From NCBI RefSeq assembly GCF_026107645.2, contig NZ_JAPCHV010000023.1, positions 1 through 49,447 of the forward strand: a stretch of DNA of 49,447 nucleotides. Direction: 5' to 3'. The notes beneath the pieces were generated by a model. It saw only the letters and a program-made list of their open reading frames with translations, made no database searches and was not told where the DNA came from. Below, piece after piece: positions 23,553-31,967 of the stretch. The translations under genes and the position numbers were made by a program. How positions within the stretch are numbered: position 1 is the stretch's first letter; every line of letters begins with the position of its first letter. This DNA comes from Flavobacterium sp. MFBS3-15. GTDB lineage: Bacteria; Bacteroidota; Bacteroidia; Flavobacteriales; Flavobacteriaceae.

Positions 23553-24586
23553 GATTCTTTCTCGTTAAAAAGGTTCAGTTTCTTAATCCACGCTGTTTTG
23601 CGCTCCAGCAGGAACATGTCGATGATGAGCAATAACAATGCCGCGCCCAGGAACCATTGGTACTGCGAATCGTAATCCGATACCTGCCTCGATGCAAATC
23701 CTTTCTTGTCGATGTTCTCCAGCGCTTTTGCCACATAGTCGGCTACTTCGCGGCTGTCGTTACCCGATACATACCCGCCGCCTGTCACCTTCGCCAGGTC
23801 CTTCAACGGTGCCGGGAAAAGTTTTGTGGTCACGATCTGCCCTTCATTATCGCGCTTAAAGCTTTCGGTCACGCCATTGCGTTTTAACGGGATGTTGCCG
23901 CCCTTCTCGGTGCCGACGCCCACCGTAACCATTTTGATGCCTTTTTCAGCCAGGTCTTCGGCAGCGCTAAAACTGTCCTGCCCGTGGTCCTCGCCATCGG
24001 ACAATAATATCACCATCTTTCCTGCCTTGGGGTCGTCAAAATACGAAGCCGACATCATCAGCGCCTCATTGATGGCCGTACCCTGCGACGATACCATGTC
24101 GGTATCCATCCCTTCCAGCAGCATTTTCGCCACGCTGTAGTCGTTGGTTATCGGCAGTACGGGAAACGCGCTTCCGGCATAGCCGATGATGCCCACCCTG
24201 TCGGCGCCCAGCTGCTTCATGATCTGCGAGACTATTTGCTTGCTCTTTTCGAGGCGATTGGGCGCTACGTCTTCGGCCAGCATGCTCAGCGACACGTCTA
24301 CCGCGAATACTATGTCGGCACCCTGCGTTTTTACAACCTCCTTGCGCATACCGGCCCTGGGGTTGACCAGTGCCAGCACCAGCCCGGTGATGACCAGAAG
24401 CATGATGGTAAATTTGAGCCCCGACTTGAATGCCGAACGCTCCGGCGAAAGTTGCTGTACGATTTCGGGACTCCCGAATTCGCGCTGCTTTTTCTTCTTC
24501 CAGTACAGGTCGTACGCATACAGCCCTGCCAGCACCGGGATGATGGCCAAAAGATAGAAGTATATGGGTTTGTCCAGTACGTACAT
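23549..24586 (-). CDS. batB: BatB: VWA-domain aerotolerance protein
   Basis: The 345-residue protein has two N-terminal hydrophobic segments (near 8-25 and 57-75), a von Willebrand A domain with a complete MIDAS site (DVSLS at 97-101, GTAINEALM with its Thr, and LSDGEDHG), and a C-terminal membrane helix (FLGAALLLLIIDMFLL). This topology defines BatA/BatB. The frame runs open to 24631, but the ATG at 24586 gives the normal N-terminus and lies 1 bp after the batA stop. It probably works with BatA at the inner membrane. An intact MIDAS suggests Mg-dependent binding of partners. Confidence 0.94.
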   Translation of the reverse strand: MYVLDKPIYFYLLAIIPVLAGLYAYDLYWKKKKQREFGSPEIVQQLSPERSAFKSGLKFTIMLLVITGLVLALVNPRAGMRKEVVKTQGADIVFAVDVSLSMLAEDVAPNRLEKSKQIVSQIMKQLGADRVGIIGYAGSAFPVLPITNDYSVAKMLLEGMDTDMVSSQGTAINEALMMSASYFDDPKAGKMVILLSDGEDHGQDSFSAAEDLAEKGIKMVTVGVGTEKGGNIPLKRNGVTESFKRDNEGQIVTTKLFPAPLKDLAKVTGGGYVSGNDSREVADYVAKALENIDKKGFASRQVSDYDSQYQWFLGAALLLLIIDMFLLERKTAWIKKLNLFNEKES

Positions 24587-24587
24587 G

Positions 24588-25595
24588 TTAAATAAAGCTG
24601 CGGTATAAGGTCCGGCGCAGTACCGCCTCAAGGACTAACAGCCCGAGCGCGGCCCACACAAAAATGCGGAATTTCTCCTCGTAATTAAAATATTTCAGTT
24701 CAGGGATCTCGCTGGTTTCCAGCTTGTCGATCTCCTTATAAATTTGAGCCAGCCGGTTATTGTCGGTCGCACGGAAGTACTTGCCCCCCGTTTCTTTAGC
24801 TATGTCTTCCAGTAGCTGCTCGTCAATTTTCACGGGTGCCATGCGGTATATGATTTCCCCCGAAAAAGGATCCTGCGTCCATGGGAACTCCGCATTGCCG
24901 TTGGTACCTATGCCTATGGTGTACACCTTCAGCCCAAACTCCTTTGCAATGGCCGCGGCGGTTTTCGGCTCTATAGAACCACCGTTGTTCACACCATCGG
25001 TCATCAGGATGATGATGCGGCTCTTTGCCTTGCTTTCCTTGAGGCGGTTTACGGCGGTTGCCAAGCCTGTTCCTATAGCGGTGCCGTCTTTTATCATCAG
25101 GTTGCCGAAGGTAATCGACTCTATCGCCTGCTTTACCAACTGCTTGTCGCTGGTTACGGGTATCTTGGTATAAGCTTCGGCGGCATACAGTACCAGCCCG
25201 ATGCGGTCGTTGGTACGCGCCCCGACAAACTCGGCAGCGGTTTTTTTAAGGGCTTCAAAACGGTTGGGCTTCAGGTCCTTTGCGAGCATGCTGCTCGATA
25301 CGTCGGCAGCCAATACGATGTCGATACCGTTCACCGATCCCGCCTTGCTGCTTACATCGGCCGTGCGCGGGCGGGCAAGCGCCACGATCATGCAGGTCAT
25401 GGCCAAAAGGCGGATGATGAACAATGCCGGCTTCAGTTTCGCCTTGAGCGACGGTGCGGCTTTAAACCCCTGTACCGAGCTGATGCGCAGCGTGGCCGAT
25501 TGCTGTTTCCTTTTCATGAAATGCCAGCCCGCAGCCAGCGGCAATAACAGCAGCAGCCAGAAAAAACCTGGATGTAAAAAAGTTATCTCGCTCAT
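24588..25595 (-). CDS. batA: BatA: VWA-domain aerotolerance protein
   Basis: The 335-residue protein has N-terminal hydrophobic segments (GFFWLLLLLPLAAGW; then ALFIIRLLAMTCMIVALA), a VWA domain with MIDAS DVSSS at 98-102, GTAIGTGLATA and LMTDGVNNGG, and a final membrane helix near 305-322. It pairs with the adjacent batB and is similar to it in layout. It overlaps the preceding gene by 4 bp. In Bacteroides fragilis, bat genes support survival after oxygen exposure; that role is assumed here by homology and synteny. Confidence 0.94.
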   Translation of the reverse strand: MSEITFLHPGFFWLLLLLPLAAGWHFMKRKQQSATLRISSVQGFKAAPSLKAKLKPALFIIRLLAMTCMIVALARPRTADVSSKAGSVNGIDIVLAADVSSSMLAKDLKPNRFEALKKTAAEFVGARTNDRIGLVLYAAEAYTKIPVTSDKQLVKQAIESITFGNLMIKDGTAIGTGLATAVNRLKESKAKSRIIILMTDGVNNGGSIEPKTAAAIAKEFGLKVYTIGIGTNGNAEFPWTQDPFSGEIIYRMAPVKIDEQLLEDIAKETGGKYFRATDNNRLAQIYKEIDKLETSEIPELKYFNYEEKFRIFVWAALGLLVLEAVLRRTLYRSFI

Positions 25596-27286
25596 GGTTG
25601 CTGTTGCTGGTTTTGCTCCGGGTCCTGCGCCTGCTGTTCACCCTGCTGTTTAACCGCAGTAAATTCTACCGAATTTTTTATGCGTTTCACAATGTCTTTG
25701 GCATAGCTGTCACCTTCTTCGTGTATTATCATTACCTGCTGCACGCCCTGCTGCTGCTTAAAGTACATTATTTCATATTCCGCCCTTTTCTTTTCTTTTG
25801 TAACCGGGTCGGGTATCGTCATGGTGCCGTAAGCCCGCAGCCCTTCGGTGCCGTGTTCGGTTTTAAAGCCTTCCTGTTTTTGCAATATGCCTGTCACGCC
25901 CTGTGCTTCCCATTCTTTTGCTGTAGCATCAAATGCCTTGAGCAGGTCGATATCCACAGGCTGCTTAAATACTATGGTGGCCACTGCAACGTGGAAATTA
26001 TCAAACAGCGAGCCGTATTCAAACAGCTGCATTTCGCTGATGTTCTGCACGGCTTCCTTTGGAACGTTCTTATACACCTTCGTATTACGCTTGAGCACCT
26101 TGGGCGTTTCAATGGTCACGGGCGGTATGCCGTACTCGCTCTTTACCCATTCGGCATCCAGCAGCTCCTTGGTCGGGTGGCCTATCAGGTTATCTTTCAG
26201 GAAGTCGAACCCTTTGGTAATACCTATATAGATCGCTATCCCCACGATCAGGCCTACTACCCCGCCACTGACGGCAAGCACGCGCTGCCGCTTTTTCTTT
26301 TGCAGCAATATTTCGGCCTGGCGGGCTTTTTCTTCTTCCGATGGCTCGATGGGTTCCACCTCTGCCGGAAGGTTTTTATCGATGATGATGATGGTGTTCT
26401 CTATCCTGCCCCTGTCCTGTGCGATGATGTGGCCGTCCGGTCGCGACAGGGCAAATTTGGCCATGTCGGCATTGCGGAGCACTTTTTCGAATTCTTCATA
26501 AACCGATTCGTCAATGCGCATGTCCTTTCGGGCAACGGCCTCGCGCATGGCATCGATCAGTTCGGTAGTGGTGCTTTCCATCGCCGGTATGCGGATGGTT
26601 TCTTCCAGATAGGCACGGGCAATGTTGGCGAGCTCGCTGTAGTATTCCTTTACATGCCCTTTGGAGAGCAGGTCAGCCCTTTCGAGGCGGTTGAAGCTGA
26701 TGCGTGCTTTTTCCTTTGGCGAAACATATTCCTGCTTCACTTCTTTCACCGGCTTCAGCTTTTTGTAGTAGCGGAATACCAGGTAACCGATGCCACCCAA
26801 AATGATAATGCCACCCAAAATGTACAACCACAGCCAGCTGCGCGATTCGGCGGCAATAACGGGCTTGATGTCGTACATTTTTTGCTTGAGGGTATCCACA
26901 ACAATATTGTTTACCTCAATGGTAAGCGGCTTTGTCTGGAACGTTTTGTTGTTGATGATCACCGGAAGCTTCGGTATCTCGTACCTGCCGGAATCGAACT
27001 GCGTGAGCCCGTATTTTTTTACCAGCTCATACAGCCCGTCCTTTTCGATGGTGTCGGTCGGGTAGGCTTCCAGTACTTCCAGCTGCCCGAAATTCTTCCC
27101 TGCGGGGAAGCTCACCTTCGCGCCTTTGTTAGCCGTTGCCTTCAGCGTAAGGTTGAACTGCGACCCAATGCGGATCTTCGCCGAGTCGATGCTGGCCTGA
27201 ACGCCGGGCTGCTGGGCGAAAGCCGTAGTGGCTGCCAGCAGTAAAAGCGCTATGTATGTTTTCAATTTTTGTATTCCCATATCCAT
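25592..27286 (-). CDS. BatD-like membrane protein of the bat operon
   Basis: The 564-residue protein has a signal peptide (LKTYIALLLLAATTAFAQQ), a periplasmic beta-rich domain resembling the N-terminal unit of BatD (DSAKIRIGSQFNLTLKATAN), and a membrane helix near 155-175 (LWLYILGGIIILGGIGYLVF). A cytoplasmic helical domain like those following BatD/DUF4381 helices comes next (about 180-300), then a second membrane helix near 330-350. A C-terminal domain of unknown type follows, ending in a Gln-rich tail. Its ATG overlaps the DUF58 stop as TAATG, and its end overlaps batA. It is a regular member of flavobacterial bat clusters but lacks a standard name. The tail domain (about 360-545) is unassigned. 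Confidence 0.85.
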   Translation of the reverse strand: MDMGIQKLKTYIALLLLAATTAFAQQPGVQASIDSAKIRIGSQFNLTLKATANKGAKVSFPAGKNFGQLEVLEAYPTDTIEKDGLYELVKKYGLTQFDSGRYEIPKLPVIINNKTFQTKPLTIEVNNIVVDTLKQKMYDIKPVIAAESRSWLWLYILGGIIILGGIGYLVFRYYKKLKPVKEVKQEYVSPKEKARISFNRLERADLLSKGHVKEYYSELANIARAYLEETIRIPAMESTTTELIDAMREAVARKDMRIDESVYEEFEKVLRNADMAKFALSRPDGHIIAQDRGRIENTIIIIDKNLPAEVEPIEPSEEEKARQAEILLQKKKRQRVLAVSGGVVGLIVGIAIYIGITKGFDFLKDNLIGHPTKELLDAEWVKSEYGIPPVTIETPKVLKRNTKVYKNVPKEAVQNISEMQLFEYGSLFDNFHVAVATIVFKQPVDIDLLKAFDATAKEWEAQGVTGILQKQEGFKTEHGTEGLRAYGTMTIPDPVTKEKKRAEYEIMYFKQQQGVQQVMIIHEEGDSYAKDIVKRIKNSVEFTAVKQQGEQQAQDPEQNQQQQP

Positions 27287-28152
27287 TAACCCCTGCTTTT
27301 AAAATAACCCAGCAGCTTGGTCACATATGATTCCCCCACCTGCGCGCTCACCGTACCGGCACCGCACCGGCTAAAGGTTTCCCTGAAATAGTTTACCCTT
27401 TCGGCATAGTGCTTTTCATACTGCACCCGCACGGCTTTCGATCCCGTATCTACCGCTACTACTTCACCCGTTTCGGCGTCGGCCATTTCCACAAAACCTA
27501 TGTCGGGCATTTTTTCCTCGCGTATGTCGTGTACCCTCACGCCGGTTATGTCGTGCTTTTTCGAAGCGATCTTCAGCGTATGCTCGTACCCGGCATCCAT
27601 GAAGTCGGAGATCAGGAACACGATGGCCTTTTTCTTCTGTACCCCCGAGAGGAACTTCAGCGCCTGCGAAAGGTCGGTCTTCGGGCTTTCCGGATTAAAC
27701 TCAATTAGCTCGCGGATGATGCGCAGCACGTGCGACTTGCCTTTCTTGGGTGGCACGTACAGTTCTATTTTGTCCGAAAAGAGTATCAGCCCTATTTTGT
27801 CGTTATTCTGCGTGGCCGAAAATGCCATGGTCGCGGCAATCTCGGTCACCAGGTCTCTCTTGAACTGGGTTTGCGACCCGAAGCTCTCCGACCCGCTCAC
27901 GTCGACCATAAGCATCATGGTCAGTTCGCGTTCCTCCTCGAATACCTTTACATAAGGCTCGTTGTAGCGCGCGGTCACGTTCCAGTCGATGGCCCGCACG
28001 TCGTCGCCGAACTGGTACTGGCGCACCTCGCTAAAGGTCATCCCGCGCCCCTTGAACGACGTATGATATTCCCCCGAGAAGATATGATCGCTCAGCCTCC
28101 GGGTTTTTATCTCGATCTTGCGGACTTTTTTTAGTATCTTTTTTGTATCCAA
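27286..28152 (-). CDS. DUF58 family protein of the bat operon
   Basis: The 288-residue soluble protein carries the DUF58 signature: RGMTFSEVRQYQFGDDVRAI near 36 continuing into DWNVTARYNEPYVKVFEEER. A VWA-like fold follows with MVDVSGSESFG near 82 (DxSxS MIDAS) and FLISDFMDAGYE near 178. DUF58 proteins regularly stand between MoxR ATPases and VWA proteins and are thought to link ATPase action to the VWA partners. It follows moxR after 109 bp that hold an AT-rich inverted repeat. Its TAA shares bases with the next ATG. Confidence 0.93.
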   Translation of the reverse strand: MDTKKILKKVRKIEIKTRRLSDHIFSGEYHTSFKGRGMTFSEVRQYQFGDDVRAIDWNVTARYNEPYVKVFEEERELTMMLMVDVSGSESFGSQTQFKRDLVTEIAATMAFSATQNNDKIGLILFSDKIELYVPPKKGKSHVLRIIRELIEFNPESPKTDLSQALKFLSGVQKKKAIVFLISDFMDAGYEHTLKIASKKHDITGVRVHDIREEKMPDIGFVEMADAETGEVVAVDTGSKAVRVQYEKHYAERVNYFRETFSRCGAGTVSAQVGESYVTKLLGYFKSRG

Positions 28153-28155
28153 ATC

Positions 28156-28260
28156 TTTTGTTTAAGGTTTAAGGTTTAAAGTTTAAAGTTGCCTGCAGGA
28201 CGTGCTACTTTCGCACAGAACTTTAGAAAAAACCTTAAACTTTAAACTTTTAAACTAAAA
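28156..28260. repeat. AT-rich inverted repeat between moxR and DUF58 genes
   Basis: The left part holds several GTTTAA / AAGGTTTAA units (28158-28190). The right part (about 28226-28256) holds the complementary CCTTAAACTTTAAAC. The centre (AGTTGCCTGCAGGACGTGC region) contains CCTGCAGG. The structure would fold as a long stem in the mRNA. Confidence 0.6.
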
Positions 28261-28261
28261 A

Positions 28262-29266
28262 TTAAGGCACCTCAACCTCGTTGATGATCTTATTGATGAT
28301 GTCTATCGAAGTGATATTCTCGGCTTCGGCTTCGTAGGTGATGCCTATCCTGTGGCGCAATACGTCGTATACCACAGCGCGCACATCTTCAGGGATCACA
28401 AAGCCCCTGCGCTTGATGAACGCATAGCACTTGGCGGCAATGGCCAGGTTGATGCTTCCCCTTGGCGACGAGCCGAAGCTGATCCACGGCTTGATTTTTT
28501 CAAGCTTATATTTCTCAGGGTAGCGTGTGGCAAACACGATGTCGAGGATGTATTTTTCTATTTTTTCGTCCATGTACACCTCGCGTACGGTTTGCTGCGC
28601 GCGGAGTATCTGCTCAATGGACACCACCTGGTTTACTTTTTCAAATGCCCCTTTCAGGTTCTGGCGGATCACAAGGCGCTCCTCGTCCATTTTCGGGTAG
28701 TCGATAACGGCCTTGAGCATAAAACGGTCCACCTGGGCTTCCGGCAGCGGATAGGTTCCCTCCTGCTCTACCGGGTTTTGCGTGGCCATTACCAGGAACG
28801 GCTGCTGCAATTTGAAGGTTTCCTCGCCAATGGTCACCTGCTTTTCCTGCATGGCTTCGAGCAGGGCACTCTGTACTTTTGCCGGGGCACGGTTGATCTC
28901 ATCCGCAAGGACGAAATTGGCGAATATAGGCCCCTTTTTTATCGTGAACTCATTCTGCTTGATGTTGTAGATCATGGTTCCCACCACATCGGCAGGAAGC
29001 AGGTCGGGCGTAAACTGTATGCGGCTGAAGCTGCCGTGCACGGCCTGAGAGAGCGTGTTGATGGCGAGTGTTTTGGCAAGCCCCGGTACGCCTTCCAGCA
29101 ATATGTGCCCCTGCCCGAGAAGCCCTATCAACAGGCGCTCCACCATGTATTTCTGGCCTACTATGACCTTATTCATTTCCATTGTGAGCAGGTCGACAAA
29201 GGCGCTTTCACGTTCTATTTTCTCGTTGATAGCCCTTATGTCCAAAGCCGCGGTATTTTCATCCAT
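28262..29266 (-). CDS. moxR: MoxR-family AAA+ ATPase of the bat operon
   Basis: The 334-residue ATPase has Walker A GVPGLAKT at 59-66, Walker B FVLADEIN at 118-125, sensor 1 ATQNP near 160, the MoxR mark LLEAMQEKQVTIG near 134, an Arg finger region in EAQVDRF near 178 and a C-terminal lid domain. MoxR proteins act as chaperone-like ATPases, often on VWA proteins encoded beside them. This is the first gene of the bat operon. Upstream on the minus strand a TAGCTTTA at about 29315 resembles a -7 element. All ATPase residues are intact. Confidence 0.95.
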   Translation of the reverse strand: MDENTAALDIRAINEKIERESAFVDLLTMEMNKVIVGQKYMVERLLIGLLGQGHILLEGVPGLAKTLAINTLSQAVHGSFSRIQFTPDLLPADVVGTMIYNIKQNEFTIKKGPIFANFVLADEINRAPAKVQSALLEAMQEKQVTIGEETFKLQQPFLVMATQNPVEQEGTYPLPEAQVDRFMLKAVIDYPKMDEERLVIRQNLKGAFEKVNQVVSIEQILRAQQTVREVYMDEKIEKYILDIVFATRYPEKYKLEKIKPWISFGSSPRGSINLAIAAKCYAFIKRRGFVIPEDVRAVVYDVLRHRIGITYEAEAENITSIDIINKIINEVEVP

Positions 29267-29379
29267 GTCCTGAAATTTTTTGGAGGTGTGAATTTAATGA
29301 TGTAAAGCTAACGAAACAAATAGACTTTTAATATATTTTGGGCTTGTTAACGAGTTGTTAAACAACAAAGGCAAAAAAA

Positions 29380-29519
29380 TTTAACCACATAGGCACATAG
29401 AAATAATGCCTATATAATTTAGGAGACATATACGCACATAGATGAAGCCAGCTTCATTCTCTGTGTATCTATCCGCGACTTATTAAGAGAATCAAAAACT
29501 ATGTGCCTATGTGGTTAAA
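29380..29519. repeat. Palindromic intergenic element with 21-bp inverted ends
   Basis: Perfect 21-bp arms at 29380-29400 and 29499-29519 (core CCACATAGGCACATAG) bound a 140-bp element that fills most of the 324-bp gap between moxR and the aldo/keto reductase gene. The arms differ from those at 17377-17503 at two positions over 21, while the interior is different. Nothing else was seen in the gap. Confidence 0.8.
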
Positions 29520-29590
29520 AATAAGTAATGGTGGTTATGCCGATACTATTTTTCCTATTTTTATGGCTTTCAAAAAAACATCCCATACAA

Positions 29591-30460
29591 ATGAGCGTAA
29601 ACCTGTCCCCCATAATTGCGGGAACGATGAATTGGGGCGTGTGGCTGGCCAACTATAACACCGCCCAAATGATACAACTGATGCATGAATGCATTGGCTA
29701 TGGCATCACTACCTTTGACCATGCCGACATTTACGGCGGCTATACTACCGAAGCCGATTTTGGAAAGGCATTCGCCGAAAGCGGCATTCCGCGGGAAGCG
29801 ATCCAGCTGATATCCAAGTGCGGCATCCAGCACACCCTGGGCGACCGCGTAAACAAGGTAAAGCACTACGATTATTCGAAAGAGTACATCATTTGGTCGG
29901 CTGAAAACTCGCTGAAATTCCTGCAAACCGATTACCTTGACATACTGCTCCTGCACCGCCCAAGCCCGCTCATGCAACCGGACGAGATAGCCGGGGCAGT
30001 AGAAAAGCTGAAAAGCGAGGGCAAGATCAAAGAGTTTGGGGTGTCGAACTTTACCAACAGCCAAACCGACCTGATCCGTTCGCGTACGGAAGTATACTGT
30101 AACCAGATCGAGTTTTCGGCCACCCATTTTGAACCGATGCTCGATGGCAGCCTGGACTACATGCAGGTGAATGGGATAAAGCCATTGGCCTGGAGCCCGA
30201 TAGGTTCGGTTTTCAAAACCGTAACGGAACAGTCGGACCGCCTGAAGCTGCTGCTTTTGGAACTGGTGGAAAAATATGAAGTGACCGCCGACGTGATATT
30301 GCTGGCCTGGATTATGCAGCACCCGGCGGGCATTGTCCCGGTAACAGGGTCGTGCAGTAGCGACAGGCTCAAAAACCAGGTAAAAGCCGCCAGCCTGAAA
30401 CTGGAACTGCAGGACTGGTTTGCGGTATGGACGGAAAGTATGGGGAATAAAGTTCCTTAG
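29591..30460 (+). CDS. Aldo/keto reductase (YdhF-like)
   Basis: The 289-residue TIM-barrel oxidoreductase has the AKR catalytic tetrad: Asp and Tyr in TFDHADIYGG near residue 35, Lys in LISKCGI near 75 and His in LLLHRPSPL near 118. The cofactor-binding tail GIVPVTGSCSSDRL lies near 255. Family members reduce aldehydes and ketones with NADPH. The frame is open from 29528, but that extension is a hydrophobic run absent from the family, and the ATG at 29591 (MSVNLSPIIAG) gives the normal N-terminus. It precedes an SDR gene by 92 bp on the same strand. Substrate unknown. Confidence 0.92.
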   Translation: MSVNLSPIIAGTMNWGVWLANYNTAQMIQLMHECIGYGITTFDHADIYGGYTTEADFGKAFAESGIPREAIQLISKCGIQHTLGDRVNKVKHYDYSKEYIIWSAENSLKFLQTDYLDILLLHRPSPLMQPDEIAGAVEKLKSEGKIKEFGVSNFTNSQTDLIRSRTEVYCNQIEFSATHFEPMLDGSLDYMQVNGIKPLAWSPIGSVFKTVTEQSDRLKLLLLELVEKYEVTADVILLAWIMQHPAGIVPVTGSCSSDRLKNQVKAASLKLELQDWFAVWTESMGNKVP

Positions 30461-30552
30461 TTTTCAGTCGCAGTCGCAGTTTTCAGTCAGGTGCCTACAG
30501 TTAACGGCATGAGTGAAGTTCAATTTAAAATCTGAAATCTGAAATAAAATAA

Positions 30553-31302
30553 ATGAAGACAGCATTAATAACAGGTGCAACCAGCGGCATAGGCAGGGCC
30601 ACGGCACGGCTTATGGCCAAAAACCATTTCAGGATCATCCTCTGCGGGCGCAGGGAAGACCGCCTGGCGGAATTGCAGGATGAGTTTTCGGCACTCACCA
30701 AAGTGCATACGCTGAACTTTGACGTACGTAAAAAGAAAGATGTGGCACAGGCTATTGCATCGCTCCCGGAAGATTTCCGGAACATCGACATCCTTGTCAA
30801 CAATGCCGGCAACGCCCACGGCCTCGACCCCATTGAGAATGGGGATGTGGACGACTGGGATGCGATGATCGACATCAACATCAAGGGATTGCTGTATGTG
30901 TCCAAAGAAGTGATACTGGGCATGGTGGAGCGGAAGCACGGGCACATCATCAATATAGGCTCCATTGCAGGAAAAGAGGTTTACCCTAACGGCAATGTGT
31001 ACGCCGCTACCAAGCATGCTGTGGATGCCATTAACCAGGGCATGCGCATGGACCTGAACCAGTACGGCATCCGCGTGGGCGCGATAAACCCCGGCATGGT
31101 GAATACTGAATTTTCGGAAGTGCGCTTTAAAGGCGATACGCAAAGGGCAGAAAACGTGTATAAAGGCATGGAACCGCTAAAAGCTGAGGATATCGCAGAC
31201 ATTATCGTATTTGTGGTAACAAGGCCGTACCATGTAAATATTGCGGATTTGCTCGTTTTACCAACGGCACAAGCTTCAGCAACAATAGTGAATAGATTAT
31301 GA
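30553..31302 (+). CDS. SDR family NAD(P)-dependent oxidoreductase (YdfG-like)
   Basis: The 249-residue Rossmann-fold enzyme has the classical SDR motifs: TGATSGIG at 7-14, NNAGN near 89, catalytic Ser in NIGSIAG near 139 and YAATK near 153. An Arg pair after the second strand (LCGRREDRL) points to NADP preference. The whole resembles serine/3-hydroxy acid dehydrogenases of the YdfG group, which oxidise L-allo-threonine and 3-hydroxypropionate; the true substrate is unknown. Its stop overlaps the start of the next lipoprotein gene (ATGA), so the two are co-translated. Confidence 0.93.
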   Translation: MKTALITGATSGIGRATARLMAKNHFRIILCGRREDRLAELQDEFSALTKVHTLNFDVRKKKDVAQAIASLPEDFRNIDILVNNAGNAHGLDPIENGDVDDWDAMIDINIKGLLYVSKEVILGMVERKHGHIINIGSIAGKEVYPNGNVYAATKHAVDAINQGMRMDLNQYGIRVGAINPGMVNTEFSEVRFKGDTQRAENVYKGMEPLKAEDIADIIVFVVTRPYHVNIADLLVLPTAQASATIVNRL

Positions 31303-31964
31303 TGAGGCTAAGCAGAAATATAGTTTTTATTGGATTATTTGCAACTACATTGAGCATTAGCTGTAAAAAAGAATCTGACCAACCTGAAAATCCTGCATCT
31401 TCAAAAGCGCTGACAATGAGAGACTCTATCGAATCAGGTCCGAAAGAAACCACCGTTTTACCAGATGATTTCCATGAAATGTACAATAATCTATCTACTG
31501 ATGGTATCGGCGTAATTGTAGCAGAAGAAAGCTTCGGATTAGGGGATAAAGTGATAATCCTTGACAATGAGCAAAAACCAGTAACCACTATTGTGCTTGA
31601 GGATGAAAAACAAATATTGAGATTGCAATGCCTCGATGAAGATAGCCAGTATTACACTGTCAATTGGAAAAACAGCCCTGCGTTGGTTGCCAAAGAGCCG
31701 GGTAAAATAAAATTAGAAACATGGAATGAGCATATCCTGAATATATGCTGTATAGACTTTGATGAAAAGACTAATCCTTTAAGGGAGTTCCCGGATGATG
31801 ATTCAAAAACGATTGCAAAAGAGAAGGATGAGCTTTATATGCCGGTCGAAGTAAAAGGTGAATGGTTGAGGGTATCATGGGGGCATCAGGAAAATGAAAA
31901 ATCCGCCTGGATAAAATGGCGTAATGAAAAAGGCATTATACTTGAACTATTCTATTTTGCCTAA
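31299..31964 (+). CDS. Lipoprotein of unknown function
   Basis: The 221-residue protein has a lipoprotein signal ending SISC (Cys22), with KKES following. The mature part contains Trp/Tyr-rich strands (YYTVNWKNSPALVAKEPG) and near the C-terminus MPVEVKGEWLRVSWGHQENE, which looks like an SH3-type strand pattern (weak). It is read with the SDR gene (ATGA overlap) and lies 3 bp before an AlbA_2-domain gene. G+C is lower than in the SDR gene. No function can be assigned. An SH3-like envelope role is a guess. Confidence 0.82.
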   Translation: MMRLSRNIVFIGLFATTLSISCKKESDQPENPASSKALTMRDSIESGPKETTVLPDDFHEMYNNLSTDGIGVIVAEESFGLGDKVIILDNEQKPVTTIVLEDEKQILRLQCLDEDSQYYTVNWKNSPALVAKEPGKIKLETWNEHILNICCIDFDEKTNPLREFPDDDSKTIAKEKDELYMPVEVKGEWLRVSWGHQENEKSAWIKWRNEKGIILELFYFA

Positions 31965-31967
31965 GCC

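Noticed and set aside
25598..27244. Long open frame on the plus strand opposite the BatD-like gene (548 codons)
   Set aside because: It is a shadow of the minus-strand gene, which has a signal peptide, membrane helices and overlaps with its operon neighbours. The antisense product is rich in Phe, His and Leu without any family pattern.
28352..29305. Long plus-strand frame opposite moxR
   Set aside because: MoxR motifs are complete on the minus strand. The antisense frame has no recognisable motif.
29528..29590. Hydrophobic N-terminal extension of the aldo/keto reductase
   Set aside because: AKR enzymes start near the MSVNLSPIIAG stretch. The extra 21 codons lie right behind the palindromic element and look non-coding.
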